Shown in pieces: positions 16,601 through 25,716 of a stretch of DNA of 42,004 nt; the stretch's first letter is position 1; each line of letters begins with the position of its first letter. Under the pieces are notes generated by a model. That model did not search any database. It was not told where the DNA came from and saw only the letters and a list, made by a program, of their open reading frames with translations. Source of the DNA: Rhodobacteraceae bacterium PARR1. GTDB lineage: Bacteria > Pseudomonadota > Alphaproteobacteria > Rhodobacterales > Rhodobacteraceae. The position numbers were made by a program, and so were the translations under genes. Where the stretch lies: assembly GCA_002256185.1 (NCBI GenBank), contig NKIT01000016.1, forward strand, positions 1-42,004, read 5' to 3'.

Positions 16601-16693
16601 GTTGAAGAGGCCCTGAAGCCCCAGCAAAAGGATGAGCAGGCCCAACACCGTGGACAGGACCGGACGCTGGATAAAGAGGGTTGAGGGACTCAT
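13619..16693 (-). CDS. RND multidrug efflux transporter (HAE1 type)
   Basis: A 1024-residue inner-membrane pump protein of the AcrB/MexB class, driven by proton influx. It has twelve membrane helices, TM1 at about 10-30 and the others in two blocks, with two large periplasmic loops. The proton-relay Asp pair is in GLVVDDAIVVVENIHRH on TM4. The C-terminal block contains GVIPLIIASGAGAAARYSVG. Its start ATG overlaps the adaptor-gene stop in the sequence ATGA, so the two are co-translated. No outer-membrane channel gene is nearby. The exported compounds are unknown. Confidence 0.94.
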   Translation of the reverse strand: MSPSTLFIQRPVLSTVLGLLILLLGLQGLFNLPVRQYPEVQETVITVTTVYPGAAPDLIQGFITAPISAAIATTENVDYITSSSRPSASVVTVNMRLGSNPDVALTEVMSKVQQVRSQLPSEAEDPTIVKGTGMTFATMYLAMQNPQMTAEQVTEYIQRVIRPRMSTIPGVAEIQVLGGATYAMRVWIDPIKLAGRGVTAPEVLGAINAANFLAAPGKTKGEYVSYSITMDTTLRTPEAFAALPVRADGDAVVRLGDVARVELAAASSDTIVNFNGEPGTFIGIFPTPGANPLDMSAAVLAELPLIQASLPQGMKLSLMYDSTEQISASIDEVFKTIAEAVAIVIVIILLFLGSFRSVLMPVVTIPLSLLGVCFILYLFGYSINLLSLLAMVLAIGLVVDDAIVVVENIHRHIEEGFRPIQAAFIGMKEIFGPVVAMTITLAAVFAPLAFTGGLTGALFREFAVTLAGSVIISGIVAVTITPMMAARLLTRGNHSRFQQVVDRSFERLANWYERRVSGSLNYRPVTFLVVAVLMGLSGFLFLNTSSELAPEEDSGALFSFVSAPPYATSAYTRTYVDQMRELTKDLPELDANFSITGFGGSTNSAIALWAFKDWSERTRSQKEIQADLQGRLSPVTGVQAFVFAPPSLPGAGGGLPISMVLQSTGDPSRIYEVAEEIRQKAQASGRFIIVQNSLAYNAPQVRIRIDRERAAALNLPARDIGTTLGLLVGGGAVAQFDRDSNSYDVILQVPETYRDNPEKLAQFYIRATTGQMVPLSAVVSIETQVSPSAIEQFNQLNSTTLSALPLPGVSTGDGLAKLEEIARPLLPDGFFVDYSGQSRLEVTEGNTILLAFALAVIVIYLVLAAQFESFRDPFIILMTVPLSIFGALVPLNLGLGSLNIYTQVGLITLIGLITKHGILMVEFANQQRRERGLSAREGIIIAAKVRLRPILMTTAAMALGVIPLIIASGAGAAARYSVGLVIFSGITVGTMFTLFVVPAFYTVISRTRMSAAPETPVAEAHPAE

Positions 16694-17880
16694 TCCGTGG
16701 CCCCCTCAACCGCTGGGCCGGTCATGGCGGCGGCGGGGTTGACGTCATTGTTGACGATGGCGGGCTGGCCGTTGGACAGGCGGTTTTGTCCGGCGCTGAC
16801 CACCTGCGCGCCGGGGTCTATCCCCGACACCTCAACCAGTCCCCCGGTGCGGCGTCCGGTTTTGACGAACACTTGCCGCACCTCAAGCTGCGGTCCTGCG
16901 GCGGCGGGTGCGGCGCCCTCGGCGGGGGCGGCATCCCCTGCGGCGGGCGCTGCGGCAGCGGGCGAATCCGCCTTGGGCTGCACCAGATAGACGAAATCGC
17001 CGTAAAGGCTGTTCGAGATCGCCGTTTGCGGCAAAGAGATCACGCCCTCTTCGGTTGGCAGGATCACGTCGATCCGCACGAATTGCCCCGGTGCGATGCG
17101 CCCGCCCGCATTGGGCACCGATCCGCGCAGCGCAACCAGACGGGTCGCGGGTTCGATGCGCGGATCAATCCCGGTCAACTCGCCAAAGAAAGGCTTCTCC
17201 TCGCCGTCGATATGCACGGCGATCTTCTGGCCCACGCGCAAATCGGACAGGCTTTGTTCCGGCAGGCTGAAATCGACACGCAATTCCGAACTGTCCTGCA
17301 AGGTGGCGATGATCGTGCCGGGGGCGACATACTGGCCGGGATCAACGCGCGTCAGGCCCACCACCCCGTCAAAGGGCGCGGTCAGTTGGCGCTGCGCCAG
17401 AACCGCCTCGGCCCGGGCAAGCTGGGCTGCGGCGGAACGCGCGGTGCTGGCGGATTGATCAAGGGCAGCCCCCGCAGCCACACCCCGCCCCGCCAATTCC
17501 CGCGCGCGGGTCAGGTCGGTCTGGGTCTGTTCATAAACGCTGCGGGCGGCAGAGACATCGGCCTGTTGCACCACATCGTCCAGCAGCAAAAGCACATCCC
17601 CCGCCTTGACATAGGCACCGGGCTTGAAGCGGATTTCCTTGACCACGCCAGAAGTTTCGACCGTCAGTTCCACCCCGCGCGCGGCGTTGACGGTGCCAAT
17701 CGCCTCGATCACCGGGGTCCAGGGACCGGCCTTGGCCTCAACCGTGGACACTGTCGCGGGGGGCGCGGTCATGCCCGCAAAGAACTGCGCGATCATCTTG
17801 TCGCGAAAGAGGTTGAAGCCCACAAGGCCCCCGCCCACCAGACCCAAAAGAATGATGGCGATGATGAAACGCTTGACCAT
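16690..17880 (-). CDS. RND efflux periplasmic adaptor (membrane fusion protein)
   Basis: A 396-residue HlyD/AcrA-type adaptor linking the pump to an outer-membrane channel. It has one N-terminal membrane anchor (MVKRFIIAIILLGLVGGGL), a biotinyl-lipoyl-like domain split around an alpha-hairpin (about 110-170), and beta-barrel and membrane-proximal domains. An unusual Ala/Pro-rich insert of about 30 residues (starting ADSPAAAAPAAGDAAPAEG) interrupts the membrane-proximal part near residue 320. The ATG at 17880 is preferred because the anchor starts there; the frame is open to 17952. Confidence 0.92.
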   Translation of the reverse strand: MVKRFIIAIILLGLVGGGLVGFNLFRDKMIAQFFAGMTAPPATVSTVEAKAGPWTPVIEAIGTVNAARGVELTVETSGVVKEIRFKPGAYVKAGDVLLLLDDVVQQADVSAARSVYEQTQTDLTRARELAGRGVAAGAALDQSASTARSAAAQLARAEAVLAQRQLTAPFDGVVGLTRVDPGQYVAPGTIIATLQDSSELRVDFSLPEQSLSDLRVGQKIAVHIDGEEKPFFGELTGIDPRIEPATRLVALRGSVPNAGGRIAPGQFVRIDVILPTEEGVISLPQTAISNSLYGDFVYLVQPKADSPAAAAPAAGDAAPAEGAAPAAAGPQLEVRQVFVKTGRRTGGLVEVSGIDPGAQVVSAGQNRLSNGQPAIVNNDVNPAAAMTGPAVEGATE

Positions 17881-18036
17881 GCGGCAACCCCGACGTTGAA
17901 AATGCTGTCTGACGCACCCAAAGGTTGCACGCCGACCTGTTCCTGCATTCACCCAAAAGGCCGCCGAGTCAAGGATTTGGCTGCATTTGTGCGGTCAGGG
18001 GCGGCACTGTGGCGCGCAACCGCGCACCGCCCCGGA

Positions 18037-19074
18037 TCAGCCCGCGACGGGCGTCCAGATCACATCGTCGATGCGCGGCGCGCCGGTGGCCAGCATGACC
18101 AGACGGTCGAACCCCAGCGCAATCCCGCTGGCCGGGGGCATCAGGGCCAAGGCGGCAAGGAAATCTTCATCCAAGGGATACCGCTCGGCGTAGACCCGTT
18201 CCTTTTCATCCATCTCGGCGGCAAAGCGGCGGCGCTGTTCGGCGGGGTTGGTCAATTCGCCAAACCCGTTGGCAAGTTCGACGCCGCAGGCATAAAGCTC
18301 AAACCGTTCGGCCACGCGCGGATCATCAGCGGCGGGACGGGCAAGGGCCGCCTCAGCCACCGGATAGCGGTCAAGGATGGTGGCGCGGCCATGGCCCAAA
18401 TGGGGTTCCACCTTTGCCACCAAGACGCGGGACAGCAGGTCAGACCACGTGTCATCCTCGGCCACCCTGAGGCCCGCATAGCCCACCTGCCCGGCCAAGG
18501 CATCGCGGTCTGTGGTGCCATCGGCGTTGATCGTGGCCAGAAGGTCGATCCCGGCATGACGACCAAAGGCATCGGCCACGCTCAGGCGTTCGGGTTCGGC
18601 AAAGGGGTCACAGGTGCGGTCGCGAAAGCGCAAGGTCGACGCCCCCGCCTGTTCGGCGGCAAGCCGCAGGAAATCGGCGCAATCGGCCATCAGGACGGTG
18701 TAGTCCTGCCCGACGCGATACCATTCCAGCATGGTGAATTCAGGGCTGTGCAAAGCCCCCCGTTCGCGGTTGCGCCAGACATGGGCAAAGGCCGCAATCC
18801 GGGTTTCCCCCGCCGCGAGCAGTTTTTTCATCGCAAACTCAGGGCTGGTGTGCAGATACATCGCCCGCCCCTGCCCGTCATTGCCGATGGCAGTGGTGGC
18901 AAAGCCGTGCAGATGCGCCTCATTGCCCGGACTGACCTGTAGGGCGGCGGTGTCCACCTCAAGGAACCCCTCCTCGGCCAGCCAGCCGCGAATCCCGGCC
19001 TGAATGCGGTTGCGGGCCAGCAAAAGCGGGCGGCGGTCGGCATGGGCGGCAGGCGTCCACCAAGCATCGGTCAT
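18037..19074 (-). CDS. epmA: EF-P lysine lysyltransferase EpmA (GenX/PoxA)
   Basis: A 345-residue class II lysyl-tRNA-synthetase paralogue without the anticodon-binding domain. It attaches (R)-beta-lysine to a conserved lysine of elongation factor P. Class II motifs are visible: motif 2 around [24 protein letters not shown], given here only by its end residues FTMLEWY, and motif 3 as [12 protein letters not shown] near the C-terminus. It is divergent from its substrate gene efp, 125 bp apart. The aminomutase EpmB, needed to make beta-lysine, is not in the window. Confidence 0.94.
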   Translation of the reverse strand: MTDAWWTPAAHADRRPLLLARNRIQAGIRGWLAEEGFLEVDTAALQVSPGNEAHLHGFATTAIGNDGQGRAMYLHTSPEFAMKKLLAAGETRIAAFAHVWRNRERGALHSPEFTMLEWYRVGQDYTVLMADCADFLRLAAEQAGASTLRFRDRTCDPFAEPERLSVADAFGRHAGIDLLATINADGTTDRDALAGQVGYAGLRVAEDDTWSDLLSRVLVAKVEPHLGHGRATILDRYPVAEAALARPAADDPRVAERFELYACGVELANGFGELTNPAEQRRRFAAEMDEKERVYAERYPLDEDFLAALALMPPASGIALGFDRLVMLATGAPRIDDVIWTPVAG

Positions 19075-19112
19075 GGGCTGCGTCCTTCATCGGGAGTGCT
19101 GCGGCTTTCGGT

Positions 19113-19141
19113 TTGAGATTTGCCGAAAGATGGGTTAGGTG
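19113..19141 (+). promoter_or_regulatory. Weak candidate promoter of efp
   Basis: TTGAGA (19113-19118) and TAGGTG (19136-19141) are 17 nt apart, ahead of efp. The dyad CTTTCGG (19105-19111) / CCGAAAG (19123-19129) overlaps it and could be regulatory. Confidence 0.3.
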
Positions 19142-19199
19142 CAGGCGCAATAGCCCGGTCCCCTTACGCGCCGGGCGTCAAAACCGCAAGGAACCGCCC

Positions 19200-19766
19200 G
19201 TGAAAGTCATCGCCTCCAGCCTTCGCAAGGGCAATGTCGTCGAACTCGACGGCAGGCTCTATGTTGTCCTCTCTGCCGAGAATTTCCACCCCGGCAAGGG
19301 CACGCCCACCACATCGGTCGACATGCGCCGCATCTCGGACGGGGTGAAGGTGTCGGAACGTTGGCGCACCACCGAACAGGTGGAAAAGGCGACCGTGGAC
19401 GAACGCGAATATGACTTCCTTTATGAGGATGGCGAAGGCTTCCACTTCATGGAACCCACCAGCTATGAACAACTGGCCGTGTCGCCGGATGTCGTGGGCG
19501 ACAGCAAGGTTTACCTTGTCGAAGGGATGCGCTGCTACCTGAAAACCTTTGAAGGCGTGTGCATCGCCATCGAATTCCCGCAAAAGATCACCGTTGAGAT
19601 TGCCGAGACTGAACCCGTGGTCAAAGGCCAGACCGCCTCTTCGTCCTACAAACCCGCGCTGACCGACCGTGGCCTGCGCGTGATGGTGCCGCCGCATATC
19701 GGCGTGGGCACGAAGATCGTCATCAACACTGACGACAACAGCTATCAGGGCCGCTCGCAAGAGTGA
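19200..19766 (+). CDS. efp: Elongation factor P
   Basis: A 188-residue translation factor that rescues ribosomes stalled at polyproline. It has the KOW-like N-terminal domain and two OB domains. The modifiable lysine is Lys33 in [10 protein letters not shown], matching the EpmA-type loop, so lysylation by the neighbouring EpmA is expected. The start is GTG at 19200, preceded by AAGGAA at 7 nt, giving the normal N-terminus [12 protein letters not shown]; the frame is open to 19113 but that extension is not family-like. Confidence 0.96.
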   Translation: MKVIASSLRKGNVVELDGRLYVVLSAENFHPGKGTPTTSVDMRRISDGVKVSERWRTTEQVEKATVDEREYDFLYEDGEGFHFMEPTSYEQLAVSPDVVGDSKVYLVEGMRCYLKTFEGVCIAIEFPQKITVEIAETEPVVKGQTASSSYKPALTDRGLRVMVPPHIGVGTKIVINTDDNSYQGRSQE

Positions 19767-19790
19767 GCTTTGCCTGAACAGCGCCGCACA

Positions 19791-19820
19791 GGGCCGGGAT
19801 CATCCCCGGCCCTTTTGCTT
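19791..19820 (+). terminator. Rho-independent terminator of efp
   Basis: GGGCCGGG (19791-19798) pairs with CCCGGCCC (19805-19812), followed by TTTTGCTTT. It lies 24 bp after the efp stop and between convergent genes. Confidence 0.9.
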
Positions 19821-19837
19821 TGGCACCCCGTGCCAGA

Positions 19838-22519
19838 TCATGCCGCAGGCACGCCGACCTTGGTTTTCGTCCGGCGCGGCGCGTGGCTGCCCAGCACGCG
19901 GATAAGGTCATCCTTGCGGAAGGGTTTGCCCAGATGCGCGGCAAAACCGGCGGCCATATAGTCGGCGATCTGATGCGTCATCGCGTTTGAGGTGATGGCA
20001 ATGGCGGGCGGAACGCGCGCCCCCTGCGCCTCGGCCTTGGCGCGGATCAGTTGCAGGGCGGCAGGCCCGTCCAATCCGGGCATGGAAATGTCCAGACAGA
20101 TCAGGTCAAACGCCCCCGGCTCCCACCGCGACAGCGCCTCGGCCCCGTCCTCGACCATGGTGACAGAGACGCCAAGCCGGTCCAGATAGCCTTGCAGCAT
20201 GTGGCGGTTGATTTCGTTGTCATCGGCGGCAAGCACGCGCAGGCCGCGCAGGGCCGCAACATCAACGGCGGGGATGGCCTGCGGCGGGGCGGTCGCACCC
20301 GGCACGGCCACCACCGCCAGCGGCAAATGCACCGACACGACCGTGCCAGAGCCAAGGCTACTGTGCACCTCGATCCGGCCAGCCATCATTTCGACCAAGC
20401 GGGCGACGATGGACATGCCCAGACCGGTGCCACCATAGCGCCGCGTCGTTTGCGGATCGGCCTGTTCGAAGGGATTGAGCATCCGCGCAACCTGATCCTG
20501 CGTCATCCCGATCCCGGAATCGCGCACCGACAGAACCAAGGTATCGGACGCGCCCGACAGGGACAGGGTCAATCCGCCGATATGGGTGAATTTCAGCGCA
20601 TTGGACAAAAGGTTGTGCAAAATCTGCGCAATGCGGTGCGGATCGCCCAGACGCAGCCCGACTGCCCCCGGCTGAACCTCAAGCCGGTAGTGCAGCCCCT
20701 TGCCCTCGGCCCTGAGTTCATAAAGCGCCGAGACATTGCGTGCGAGGTCGGCCGGGTCAAAGGCAACGGCTTCAAGTTCCAGTTTGCCCGCCTCGATCTT
20801 GGACATGTCCAGCAGGTCATTCAGGATGGTCAGCAGCGTTTCGCCAGACTGATGCACCGCGCGGGCCAAGGTCATTTGTTCGGGACGGTCCAGATTGTCC
20901 ATCAGAAGTTCGGTCATCCCAAGGATACCCGCCAGCGGGGTCCGGATTTCGTGCCCCATATGGGCCAGAAACACCGATTTCGCGCGGCTGGCTTCTTCGG
21001 CGGCTTCGCGGGCGCGGTGCAGGTCGGTCACCTGCACATGCAGCCCCACCCGGCCGCCGTCCGGCAAGGGACGCTCTTCGATCCGCACCACGCGGCCATC
21101 GGTCAGGCGATGTTCGATACATTGCGCCGCCGCGCGATGCTGGGCCATGCGTTCGGCAAAGAATTCCTCTTCGCGTCCCACCGCCTCAAGGTAATCGCCG
21201 CGCTTGATGCAATGGCGGATGATGTCGGCAAAGCTGTTGCCGGGATGTGAGATCGCTTCATCCTCGGAATACAGGCGACGATACGCGGCGTTGACCATGA
21301 CCAGACGGTCATCGGCATCATAAAGCACAAAGCCATCGCTGAGGCTTTCAATGGCCCCCAGCAGTTGCTGGCGGGCGGTGACCGCGAATTGTTCGGCCTG
21401 ACGCAGACGGTCCTGTCGCGCATGGTTTGCGCTGACGTCTTCGATCAGGGTCCACAGGTAGTGGCGTTCTTCTTGGCTGCCCGGAAGACGCCTTGTCATC
21501 TGCGCCCCGGACAGTCGGGCCGCAAACCGCGTGCCATCATGGCGGATGCAATCCAGTTCCACAGGGCCAAAGCGCCCGGTGTCCTGAAGCTGCCGCCGCG
21601 CGATGTCTCGCACATCGTCAGCCTCGGGACCGATGATGCTGTCAGCAGGAATCCCCGAGATCTCGTTCCGGTCATATCCCGACATGGCCAGAAATGCCGG
21701 ATTGGCATCAACAAGACGGCGCGATTGAACATCGGTCAACGTGATGCCGATGGGCGACAGATCATGCAGGGCCTGTTGCAAATTGGCATGATATTGCAAG
21801 GCCTTGGACGCTTGGACATGCGTTGTGACGTCGCGCAGCAAGAACAGATAGCCGCCCTGCCCGTCTTGCCGCGCCGCACCCGAGATTTCAAACCACGCCT
21901 CGGCCTTGGTGACCGGATCGGGAAAGGAATAGCGCAGGCCCGACGACCGCCCCGTGGCATCTATCTGCGCCATCGCACGGCGGCCCACGGCGGCCACGTC
22001 GGGCGAGAGGACATCTTCGATCAGGCGTCCCAGAAAGGCGGCGGGCGGCACCACCAGTGCCACGCCCGGCGGACAGTGAAAGCTGATGAACCGCCCCTCT
22101 GGATCGAATTCCATCAAGATGTCGGGCAGCGCCTCAAGTGTGGCGCGCAGCCGGTTGCCATCTGCCACCGCCCGCGTTGTCAGCGCCTCACGCAGGGCCG
22201 CACCCGGCCGATGGCGCAGAAAGGCCAGCCAGCATGACCCGCCCGGCCGGAGGGTCCAGTCCAATCGGCCCGCCACCCCGCGCAGATGCCCGGAAAACCG
22301 CGCCTCTTCGGCACCGCCCCCCAAAAGGCGCAGCGCATCGGTCAGGGCGTGCCGTTCAGCGCGCGGCATCAGTTCAAGCGCCAGCGTGCCCACCACGACC
22401 TCGCGCCCTGCCAAAGCGGCAAAGGCCGGGTTGACGCGCCGCACGTCCCCCTGCGCGCCAATCATCAGGCAGGGATCGGGGTGACACTCAAAGAAAGCCT
22501 GAAAGTCCGAGCGATGCAT
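19838..22519 (-). CDS. Hybrid histidine kinase with several PAS domains
   Basis: An 893-residue sensor with no signal peptide or membrane helix, so probably cytosolic. Order: PAS-like modules at roughly 1-100, 120-240, 245-370 and 380-505 (the last of the PAS-7 style, SLSDGFVLYDADDRLVMVN); a HisKA domain with phospho-acceptor His near 522 in HMGHEIRTPL; a HATPase_c with N, G1 and G2 boxes (LLSNALKF, DSGIGM, GTGLGMSI); and a C-terminal receiver with Asp near 809 in LICLDISMPG. No separate response-regulator gene is adjacent, so phosphotransfer probably goes to an unlinked partner. No clear ribosome site precedes the ATG. The signal sensed is unknown. Confidence 0.92.
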   Translation of the reverse strand: MHRSDFQAFFECHPDPCLMIGAQGDVRRVNPAFAALAGREVVVGTLALELMPRAERHALTDALRLLGGGAEEARFSGHLRGVAGRLDWTLRPGGSCWLAFLRHRPGAALREALTTRAVADGNRLRATLEALPDILMEFDPEGRFISFHCPPGVALVVPPAAFLGRLIEDVLSPDVAAVGRRAMAQIDATGRSSGLRYSFPDPVTKAEAWFEISGAARQDGQGGYLFLLRDVTTHVQASKALQYHANLQQALHDLSPIGITLTDVQSRRLVDANPAFLAMSGYDRNEISGIPADSIIGPEADDVRDIARRQLQDTGRFGPVELDCIRHDGTRFAARLSGAQMTRRLPGSQEERHYLWTLIEDVSANHARQDRLRQAEQFAVTARQQLLGAIESLSDGFVLYDADDRLVMVNAAYRRLYSEDEAISHPGNSFADIIRHCIKRGDYLEAVGREEEFFAERMAQHRAAAQCIEHRLTDGRVVRIEERPLPDGGRVGLHVQVTDLHRAREAAEEASRAKSVFLAHMGHEIRTPLAGILGMTELLMDNLDRPEQMTLARAVHQSGETLLTILNDLLDMSKIEAGKLELEAVAFDPADLARNVSALYELRAEGKGLHYRLEVQPGAVGLRLGDPHRIAQILHNLLSNALKFTHIGGLTLSLSGASDTLVLSVRDSGIGMTQDQVARMLNPFEQADPQTTRRYGGTGLGMSIVARLVEMMAGRIEVHSSLGSGTVVSVHLPLAVVAVPGATAPPQAIPAVDVAALRGLRVLAADDNEINRHMLQGYLDRLGVSVTMVEDGAEALSRWEPGAFDLICLDISMPGLDGPAALQLIRAKAEAQGARVPPAIAITSNAMTHQIADYMAAGFAAHLGKPFRKDDLIRVLGSHAPRRTKTKVGVPAA

Positions 22520-22730
22520 TCGAAGTTACACAGTGCTGATTACGCCTTTGGGTGCCGGGCAATCGTTAAAATAATGATCAAATTCTGTAACTAGCGCACA
22601 GTCGGGCTTAAAACGGTTAAGTTCCTTGCTATAGGCCAAAGCGACCGATGGCAAAAGGGCGATCCATTCCGATATTCAACCCTGATACGAAATTTCTTCC
22701 CGCCAATCACCTACAACTTTCCGCCATTTT

Positions 22731-22746
22731 CCATACTTAAGTATGG
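22731..22746. promoter_or_regulatory. Palindrome CCATACTTAAGTATGG, possible operator
   Basis: A perfect 16-bp palindrome overlapping the stop of the GH1-like gene and about 210 bp upstream of the kinase start. The same CCATAC-N4-GTATGG dyad occurs at 34711-34726. The rest of the 217-bp gap (22520-22736) is AT-rich and holds no gene I can see. Confidence 0.45.
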
Positions 22747-24512
22747 GTCCGAGGGAAGAAACCCACTTCTCCAACGCGCGGTTGCACGACGCTGGGGGTC
22801 TGGGCCACCGGCGCGCTTTGGCGCGGCCTGTCGGCGGGCGGGGACGGATCGACCGCGCCGCGGGCTGGCAGGGACAGGCGCAGGATGCGGTATTGACCGC
22901 CCTCTTGCAGTTTTGACAGGCGAAATGCGCCCTCTGTCTGGTCAAGGATCAGATCGAGCACGGCGTGCAATGCGGTGTCACGGGCCGTGCCTGTGACGGC
23001 CTCGGCCCTGACGTCCAGCCGGTCGCGCCCGCCCTGTCGCCAGACAAATCGGATCGTCGGGCTGTCGGTCCGGCCCGCGCCGTCGATCCACAACCGGCCA
23101 AGACGCCCATCCGTTGGCCCGTCCCTGTCGTTCGGGGTGGTGCGGCAAATCGGCAAGCGCCGCATCTGCGACGCCTCTTGCAGCGCAGCCCACCAACCAT
23201 CAGGGGCCATGACCGCCAAAAGCGGTGCCTCGGGCATGGGCGCGTCCTGCCACCAGCCCTGCCCCTCCAGCACCGGATGATCCCAAGCCCCCCGCTGGGC
23301 AAGTCCCGCCAAGGCACGCCCCACCGCCGTCAGACGCGGTGGGCGATGGCGCAGATCGAAGGCCCCGCTTTCGTAAAACCCGGTCCGGTCGCACAAAAGC
23401 GAGTTCCAGTCATAGGCCCCGAACAGCGCCCAAGAGGTCACGGCGCGAACATCAATGTCTTCGCTCCGGGCTTGCCGGGCGGCGTTCCATGCCTCGATCA
23501 GCCAGCGCAACTGTTCTTCGCGGGTGCAGCCGTTGTGGTTTTCGGTGACCGCGATGGGCAGATGGTAACGGGCATGCAATTCGCGCAATCGGTGCAGCAC
23601 GCCCAAGCGGGGATGCAGCGCGGGTTGATGCACGGCGGCGACATCGACGTAAACCTGCCGCCCATTGCCCCCGGCGCGCACATGCGGATGCGCCGTCAGA
23701 TCGCTGTCCAGCCACCGGTCCGAAGTGAGGTAGTGATCCAGCCCAAGGATATCCGGCGGACAGGGGCGCTCAACCAGCGCCTGCAGGCGCTGTGCGGAAA
23801 TCCCGGCGTTCAGCAATCTGGAATGGAACGGATGGTCCGCCTTCACCCGCCCGCAGAGCAGGTCAAACCCCAGAAAGCGGCGGATGTTCTCATGGTCTGC
23901 CTGTTGGGCCAGATCGGGTGAGGCAAAGCTGCGCCCGACATCTTCGGTCTGGATCAACCGCGCATCGGGGCGGTGCAGGCGGATTGCGGCCATGGCGGCG
24001 GCTGTCGCCTCGATCGCACCAAAGGTCAGGCGCAGAAAGGTCGCCTCGTCCCGCCCATGCGGGTGCCACAAGCCGTAAAGACCGGCGAACCGGGCGGTGG
24101 TGACGGGTTCATTGACCGGGGTGTAATCGCGCAGCCACGGATAGCGCCGCGCCACCGCCCCGGCATAGGCGGCAAAGGCGGGGGCGAAGCGCGGATCAAG
24201 CGGCGTCAGCCCCCCCGGCCCCCAGCCGTGATGCAATAGCCCTGCGATGGGGTCGATCCCCAAGGCCCGCGCACGGGCAAAGCGGCGGTCGGGCCAGCGG
24301 AAATCTGGCCGCCCGCTGGCCGCGATGGCCCCCCACAGCACCGGCATCCTGAGCCGCCTGATGCCAAGCGCTGCGATGCGGTCAAGATCGCGCGGCCGCC
24401 ACGAATGACCCTGTTCGCGCAACTGGTCCCGTATGTGGCGGCCAATCTGCACATGGCTGCATTCGACACCGCCCCAAAGCGCCAGCCGCGCCGGGCTGTC
24501 ACTCTCTGGCAC
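22737..24512 (-). CDS. GH1-like (family 1 glycosyl hydrolase-type) protein
   Basis: A 591-residue protein. The first 400 residues are a GH1-type TIM barrel: LALWGGVECSHVQIG at the start, the acid/base-like Glu near 134 in YTPVNEP, and a nucleophile-like Glu near 321 in AVTENHNG. The usual GH1 start and ITENG motifs are altered, so activity is uncertain. Proteins of this type are often fused to RmlD-like reductases in polysaccharide clusters; here the last 190 residues are different and unrecognised, with a Pro-rich end. It begins with GTG at 24512, 14 nt inside glf, so it is the third gene of the GT-glf operon. No signal peptide is seen. Confidence 0.8.
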   Translation of the reverse strand: MPESDSPARLALWGGVECSHVQIGRHIRDQLREQGHSWRPRDLDRIAALGIRRLRMPVLWGAIAASGRPDFRWPDRRFARARALGIDPIAGLLHHGWGPGGLTPLDPRFAPAFAAYAGAVARRYPWLRDYTPVNEPVTTARFAGLYGLWHPHGRDEATFLRLTFGAIEATAAAMAAIRLHRPDARLIQTEDVGRSFASPDLAQQADHENIRRFLGFDLLCGRVKADHPFHSRLLNAGISAQRLQALVERPCPPDILGLDHYLTSDRWLDSDLTAHPHVRAGGNGRQVYVDVAAVHQPALHPRLGVLHRLRELHARYHLPIAVTENHNGCTREEQLRWLIEAWNAARQARSEDIDVRAVTSWALFGAYDWNSLLCDRTGFYESGAFDLRHRPPRLTAVGRALAGLAQRGAWDHPVLEGQGWWQDAPMPEAPLLAVMAPDGWWAALQEASQMRRLPICRTTPNDRDGPTDGRLGRLWIDGAGRTDSPTIRFVWRQGGRDRLDVRAEAVTGTARDTALHAVLDLILDQTEGAFRLSKLQEGGQYRILRLSLPARGAVDPSPPADRPRQSAPVAQTPSVVQPRVGEVGFFPRTHT

Positions 24513-25716
24513 TGCCCGTCATTTGCAGCGGTTCGCGCGCCGGGTGTCCTTTCCCACCCCGCACAGCGGTGTGACCTTGGCTGTGCTTGTCCTGCGCGTG
24601 GCGACCGGCCGCGCTGCGCGGACCCAAGGCCGCGTCGATCTTGGCAAAGGTCGTCAGCGCCTGCGCCGTGACCTGATCCATGTTGTAATAGCGATAGGTC
24701 GCCAACCGCCCGCAGAACCAGACATCCGGCGTCGCTTCGGCCAGCACCTGATAGCGCTTGTACAGCGCCTCATTCTCGGGGCGCGGCACCGGATAGTAGG
24801 GATCCCCCGTGTCCGAGGGGTATTCATAGGTCAGGCTGGTCTTGGGATGGATCTGCCCGGTCAGGTGCTTGTATTCGGTGACGCGGGTGTAATCCTCGGT
24901 CTGGGGATAGTTCACCACCGCCACCGGCTGCGCCCATTCCCGATCCTCGGTCACATGGTCAAAGCGCAAGGACCGATAGGGCAGTTTGCCAAAACGGAAG
25001 TCAAAGTATTCATCCACCGGCCCGGTAAAGACCACGCGCCGAAACCCGCCCTCGGCACGCAGATCGCGCCAATCCTCGCCCAACCTGAGGGAGATGTTGG
25101 GATGATCCAGCATCCGCTCAAACATCCGCGTATAGCCTTCGGCGGGCATTTTCTGGAAACTGTCGGTGAAATAGCGGTCGTCGCGGTTCGTGCGCGTCGG
25201 AATGCGCGCGGTCACGCCTTTTGACAGTTGCGACGGATCAAGACCCCATTGCTTGCGGGTGTAGCCTTGGAAGAACTTTTCATAAAGCTCACGCCCGATG
25301 GTGGCTATCACCACATCTTCGGAGGTTTCGATCCGGTCAGGCACCTCGCGCCGCGCGGCAAGGAATGCCTCCATTCCGGCGCTATCAAGATTCAAGCCAT
25401 AAAGCCGGTTGATGGTGTTCAGATTGATCGGAATGGGCAAAAGCTGCCCGTCCACCTGCGCCAGCACACGGTGTTCGTAGTCGCGCCAAGTGGTGAATTG
25501 CGACAGATACTCCACCACCTGATCGGAATTGGTATGAAAGATATGCGGGCCATAGCGGTGTATCATCAGACCTGCGGCATCCTTGTGGTCAAAGGCATTG
25601 CCCGCCACATGGTCGCGCCGGTCGATCACCAGCACCGACTCTTCGCGTTGGGTGGCAAGGCGTTCAGCCACCACCGCCCCGGCAAACCCCGCACCGACGA
25701 CAAGCCAGTCATACAT
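24499..25716 (-). CDS. glf: UDP-galactopyranose mutase
   Basis: A flavoenzyme that interconverts UDP-galactopyranose and UDP-galactofuranose, supplying Galf for surface glycans. The 405-residue product has the FAD motif VVGAGFAGAVVAERLA at the N-terminus and the family signature HRYGPHIFHTN. QWGLDPSQL and YEYPSDTGDPYYPVP, with conserved Tyr residues at the active site, follow. The ATG at 25716 follows GGAGAG at 7 nt and overlaps the end of the glycosyltransferase gene by 8 nt; the long upstream open frame to 26172 is not part of it. Confidence 0.95.
   Translation of the reverse strand: MYDWLVVGAGFAGAVVAERLATQREESVLVIDRRDHVAGNAFDHKDAAGLMIHRYGPHIFHTNSDQVVEYLSQFTTWRDYEHRVLAQVDGQLLPIPINLNTINRLYGLNLDSAGMEAFLAARREVPDRIETSEDVVIATIGRELYEKFFQGYTRKQWGLDPSQLSKGVTARIPTRTNRDDRYFTDSFQKMPAEGYTRMFERMLDHPNISLRLGEDWRDLRAEGGFRRVVFTGPVDEYFDFRFGKLPYRSLRFDHVTEDREWAQPVAVVNYPQTEDYTRVTEYKHLTGQIHPKTSLTYEYPSDTGDPYYPVPRPENEALYKRYQVLAEATPDVWFCGRLATYRYYNMDQVTAQALTTFAKIDAALGPRSAAGRHAQDKHSQGHTAVRGGKGHPAREPLQMTGSARE

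Noticed and set aside
16681-18942. 753-codon frame antisense to adaptor and epmA genes
   Set aside because: Runs across two well-supported genes; no motifs.
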